From Sthenelais limicola (lineage: Eukaryota; Annelida; Polychaeta; Phyllodocida; Sigalionidae), in NCBI GenBank assembly GCA_942159475.1, contig OW804096.1, positions 101,220,194 through 101,284,193 on the forward strand: 64,000 nt of DNA, read 5' to 3'. Positions within the stretch are counted from its first letter, which is position 1; every line of letters starts with the position of its first letter. A program made the position numbers and the translations under genes. Of the stretch, positions 61,871 through 64,000 are shown one piece after another. The notes beneath the pieces were generated by a model. That model ran no database searches and was not told the origin of the DNA. It saw only the letters and a program-made list of their open reading frames with translations.

Positions 61871-63119
61871 TATGTATGTGCTGTGCTGCACTCTAATGTG
61901 TTGCGCAGCACAGTGCTGCACTCTAGAGTGCACAGTGCTCATCAAAGATACATCATTCATGGCACTTATGAATATATGAAGGCACAAATTTGCCATTACT
62001 TTTGTATCTCAAAAGTGAGATGATTCGAAGCATATCCTTGTTATTATGAGGGACAGATCAGCTAAACTGCTAAACTAAATGTAACATTTGACATCTCTTC
62101 AGTAGAGGCCTGGACTGGTAAGTCACACTTGGGGTTTGTTTACTTTTCGGTGCTGTACTGAATGACTCACCAGTCTGACCCGAGCCTACCCACTGCCCCC
62201 CACTGTGCCACTGCACTGTACAGTCTCACCAGCCACAGTGGAGGTCCCAGAGCCCACCCACTGCCCCCCACTGTGCCACTGCCAAGCATGTGGCCTACTT
62301 CACTTTTAAATATTTTTTTGTTTGCGAAATATACATTCGGAATCATGTTAAGGCATATTCTCATAATCTTAAGGACCATTTTGGTCTTTCTTGCTTAAAC
62401 GTGGGACATTTAGAAAAGAAAATATTAGTTTGTAAATAGATTTGCAGTAGAATAAGTCTAATGAAGCCCCAGATGTCAGACTTTGCAACTGACTTTTTCT
62501 ACTTTATGACTGACGCAGGTGTAAATTGTTCATGTTTGAATAAATGCAATGAATCATAATATACTTTATGACTGACTTTTTTCCAGCCGATTTTTTTTTC
62601 TCGTCCAACTTTTATTAACGGCTGACTTCTTTTTTTGATAAACTTTTTTTTTCAACAAACTTTTCCTACTTACAACAGACTTGGCTGACTTTACAAACAA
62701 CTTACACTTACTTCACAACTGGCTTTTTTTCCCGAGACTTTTTCAACAATCTTTTTTTCCGATTTTTTTCTGACTTTTTCTACTGACTTTACAACTGTAC
62801 AACTACTTGACCATATCATCAGCTGCTATTAGTATCCCATCCCAGGAAGGGGCAATAGGTGGGACAGTCCATGCAAAATATGAGCAGCTACCTACATGCA
62901 TATGATAACTTATATATGTGATTCCTATGTATTTTAAACATTCGATTTAATGTCTTAAAGGGACATTTAGAGTAATATTTATTGGGCTAAGGTTCACAGT
63001 TCATGTTCATAATTATATAAAATGCCTTCTGTGGATTAACTTGTTTACCGATTTTGGGGCTATGCTAAGGGGAATTAGGATTAACTTCTAGGCTACCTGT
63101 ACTAGGAAGGACGGGATTA
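61871..63119. other. Intron, local duplications and T-rich repeat
   Basis: gtgctgcactctagagtgca-type palindromic duplications lie at 61880-61935. A 26-bp block (cccactgccccccactgtgc core) occurs at 62188 and 62258. 62480-62800 is a T-rich gactttttt stretch related to the GATTGACTTTT family. No exon was recognised. Confidence 0.6.
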
Positions 63120-63450
63120 GCATAACCCAGGAAAGCTATTGACAGGCATGTTTCAGGGTTTTGAAACATGTCTGGTTGCTGCCTTTATGTTTGTTTAATG
63201 TTCTGTTCCTATATTGAATTGTACATGTAACCATGTTTCCATGTATCACCATGTTACCAGAGGGTAGAGGGGTATATAAGGTTGTGTGGTTGGCATATTG
63301 AATTACTTCTGCTTTAACTTAGAGACTGCCACCACCAACTTGCTCTACACCTCTGGGTTGTGTATTTCATTACCTGTTCATTCGGCCATTGTGAACTCAA
63401 TAAATACAAGATCCCAGCAAGGTATAACAGCAGTTATCCCACTCTAAGGG
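63120..63450 (+). mobile_element. Possible solo LTR (promoter and polyadenylation signals)
   Basis: TATATAA at 63273-63279 is followed 120 bp later by AATAAA at 63399-63404, the spacing of an LTR U3-R-U5. The preceding text is compact and non-coding. No second LTR, target duplication or internal coding region is in the window, so the ends are guesses. An unrelated promoter and terminator by chance is the alternative. Confidence 0.3.
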
Positions 63451-64000
63451 CTTTTGAGTTGAAAGTTTGGATGGATTATTCGGGATGAATTTACTGGTCA
63501 GACAGTACAAATGGATTATTGTACTGAAATGATGGTGAAGCTTGGGTTGATTGTTGAGTAGAGTTGATTATTGAATGAATAATCAACTCTGAGCTCCAAT
63601 AATCAACTCTAAGCCCTTTGCTGGAGAAACTTGAGTTGACTATTGAGTTGGGTAGATGTCCACTGTCATTGGTATCTTGGAGAAAGCTAACCTTTATTAC
63701 TAGGAGCGCCTAATTGGGGAGGTGCAATCTGATGAGGGTGCAATAAAATGAGTACCGCAGGAGGCAAGCAGGGGATGGACAGAGGATTGTGTGTGGTGGG
63801 GTGGAGGGAGGGGGTAGGAACCACATGACACAAAGGAAATGGGTTCCCGAAATATGTTCTCTCAAAGTACACAAACGTCACTAAGACCTTGGAGCTAAAA
63901 CATGCAAAGGCATTTGATATTATCAGATCAGTAAAATGTCCACAGTACTTTAGATTTTAACAGGATTGTTACAGTCTAGGTTCAAAGCCTCTAGATCGAA
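63451..64000. other. Intron end of window with a perfect hairpin
   Basis: AGAGTTGATTATT and AATAATCAACTCT (63560-63590, loop gaatg) form a perfect 13-bp stem. aataatcaactct recurs at 63599-63611, and agttgattgttgag-like variants surround it. No coding sequence. Confidence 0.6.

Overview
This is animal (metazoan) genomic DNA: intron-rich, AT-rich and full of transposon remains. The only recognisable host gene is the 5' half of a laminin gamma chain on the + strand (LAMC1-like). Eleven internal exons lie between 5186 and 54424. Their splice sites and reading phases join without a gap into 2001 coding bases (667 codons). In order they encode most of the N-terminal LN domain, laminin-type EGF repeats LE1-LE4, LE5 split by the L4 (IV) domain, LE6 and the start of LE7. 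The signal peptide and the start of the LN domain must lie upstream of the window. The rest (remaining LE repeats, coiled coil) must lie beyond 64000. The mix of DIRS, Penelope, non-LTR and MITE elements together with a laminin gamma gene suggests an invertebrate, perhaps a marine deuterostome, but the species cannot be named from this window.

Layout. 1-5185: upstream intron with a strong hairpin, CCTCCT microsatellite, a five-copy satellite of about 115 bp, GATTGACTTTT-type repeats and a MITE with clear target-site duplications (3751-4425). 5186-5487 and 22171-22301: LN exons, separated by a large intron with several MITE-like elements and simple repeats. 26690-27660: decayed endonuclease part of a non-LTR element. 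31910-32088: LE1 exon, followed about 430 bp later by a decayed partial copy of itself. 39059-40344: three closely spaced LE exons. 41.5-45.3 kb: a Penelope-type tail and an older repeat split by a minus-strand LINE. 45690-47339: end of LE4, start of LE5 and L4 exons. 48.5-53.07 kb: a nearly full-length but frame-broken DIRS-like tyrosine-recombinase retrotransposon with inverted terminal repeats, next to a palindromic module. 53248-54424: last two exons, with a MITE between them that carries a SINE-like insertion in its left inverted repeat. 54.7-64 kb: intron sequence with a deleted Penelope-like element, a TTAA-flanked element, minisatellites and a possible solo LTR.

The laminin exons form one gene and encode a secreted basement-membrane subunit. 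Everything else appears to be independent, mostly inactive repeat material in its introns. I found no operon, CRISPR array, tRNA or rRNA, and no undescribed multi-gene system. The most novel material is the nested transposon architecture and several uncatalogued inverted-repeat elements.
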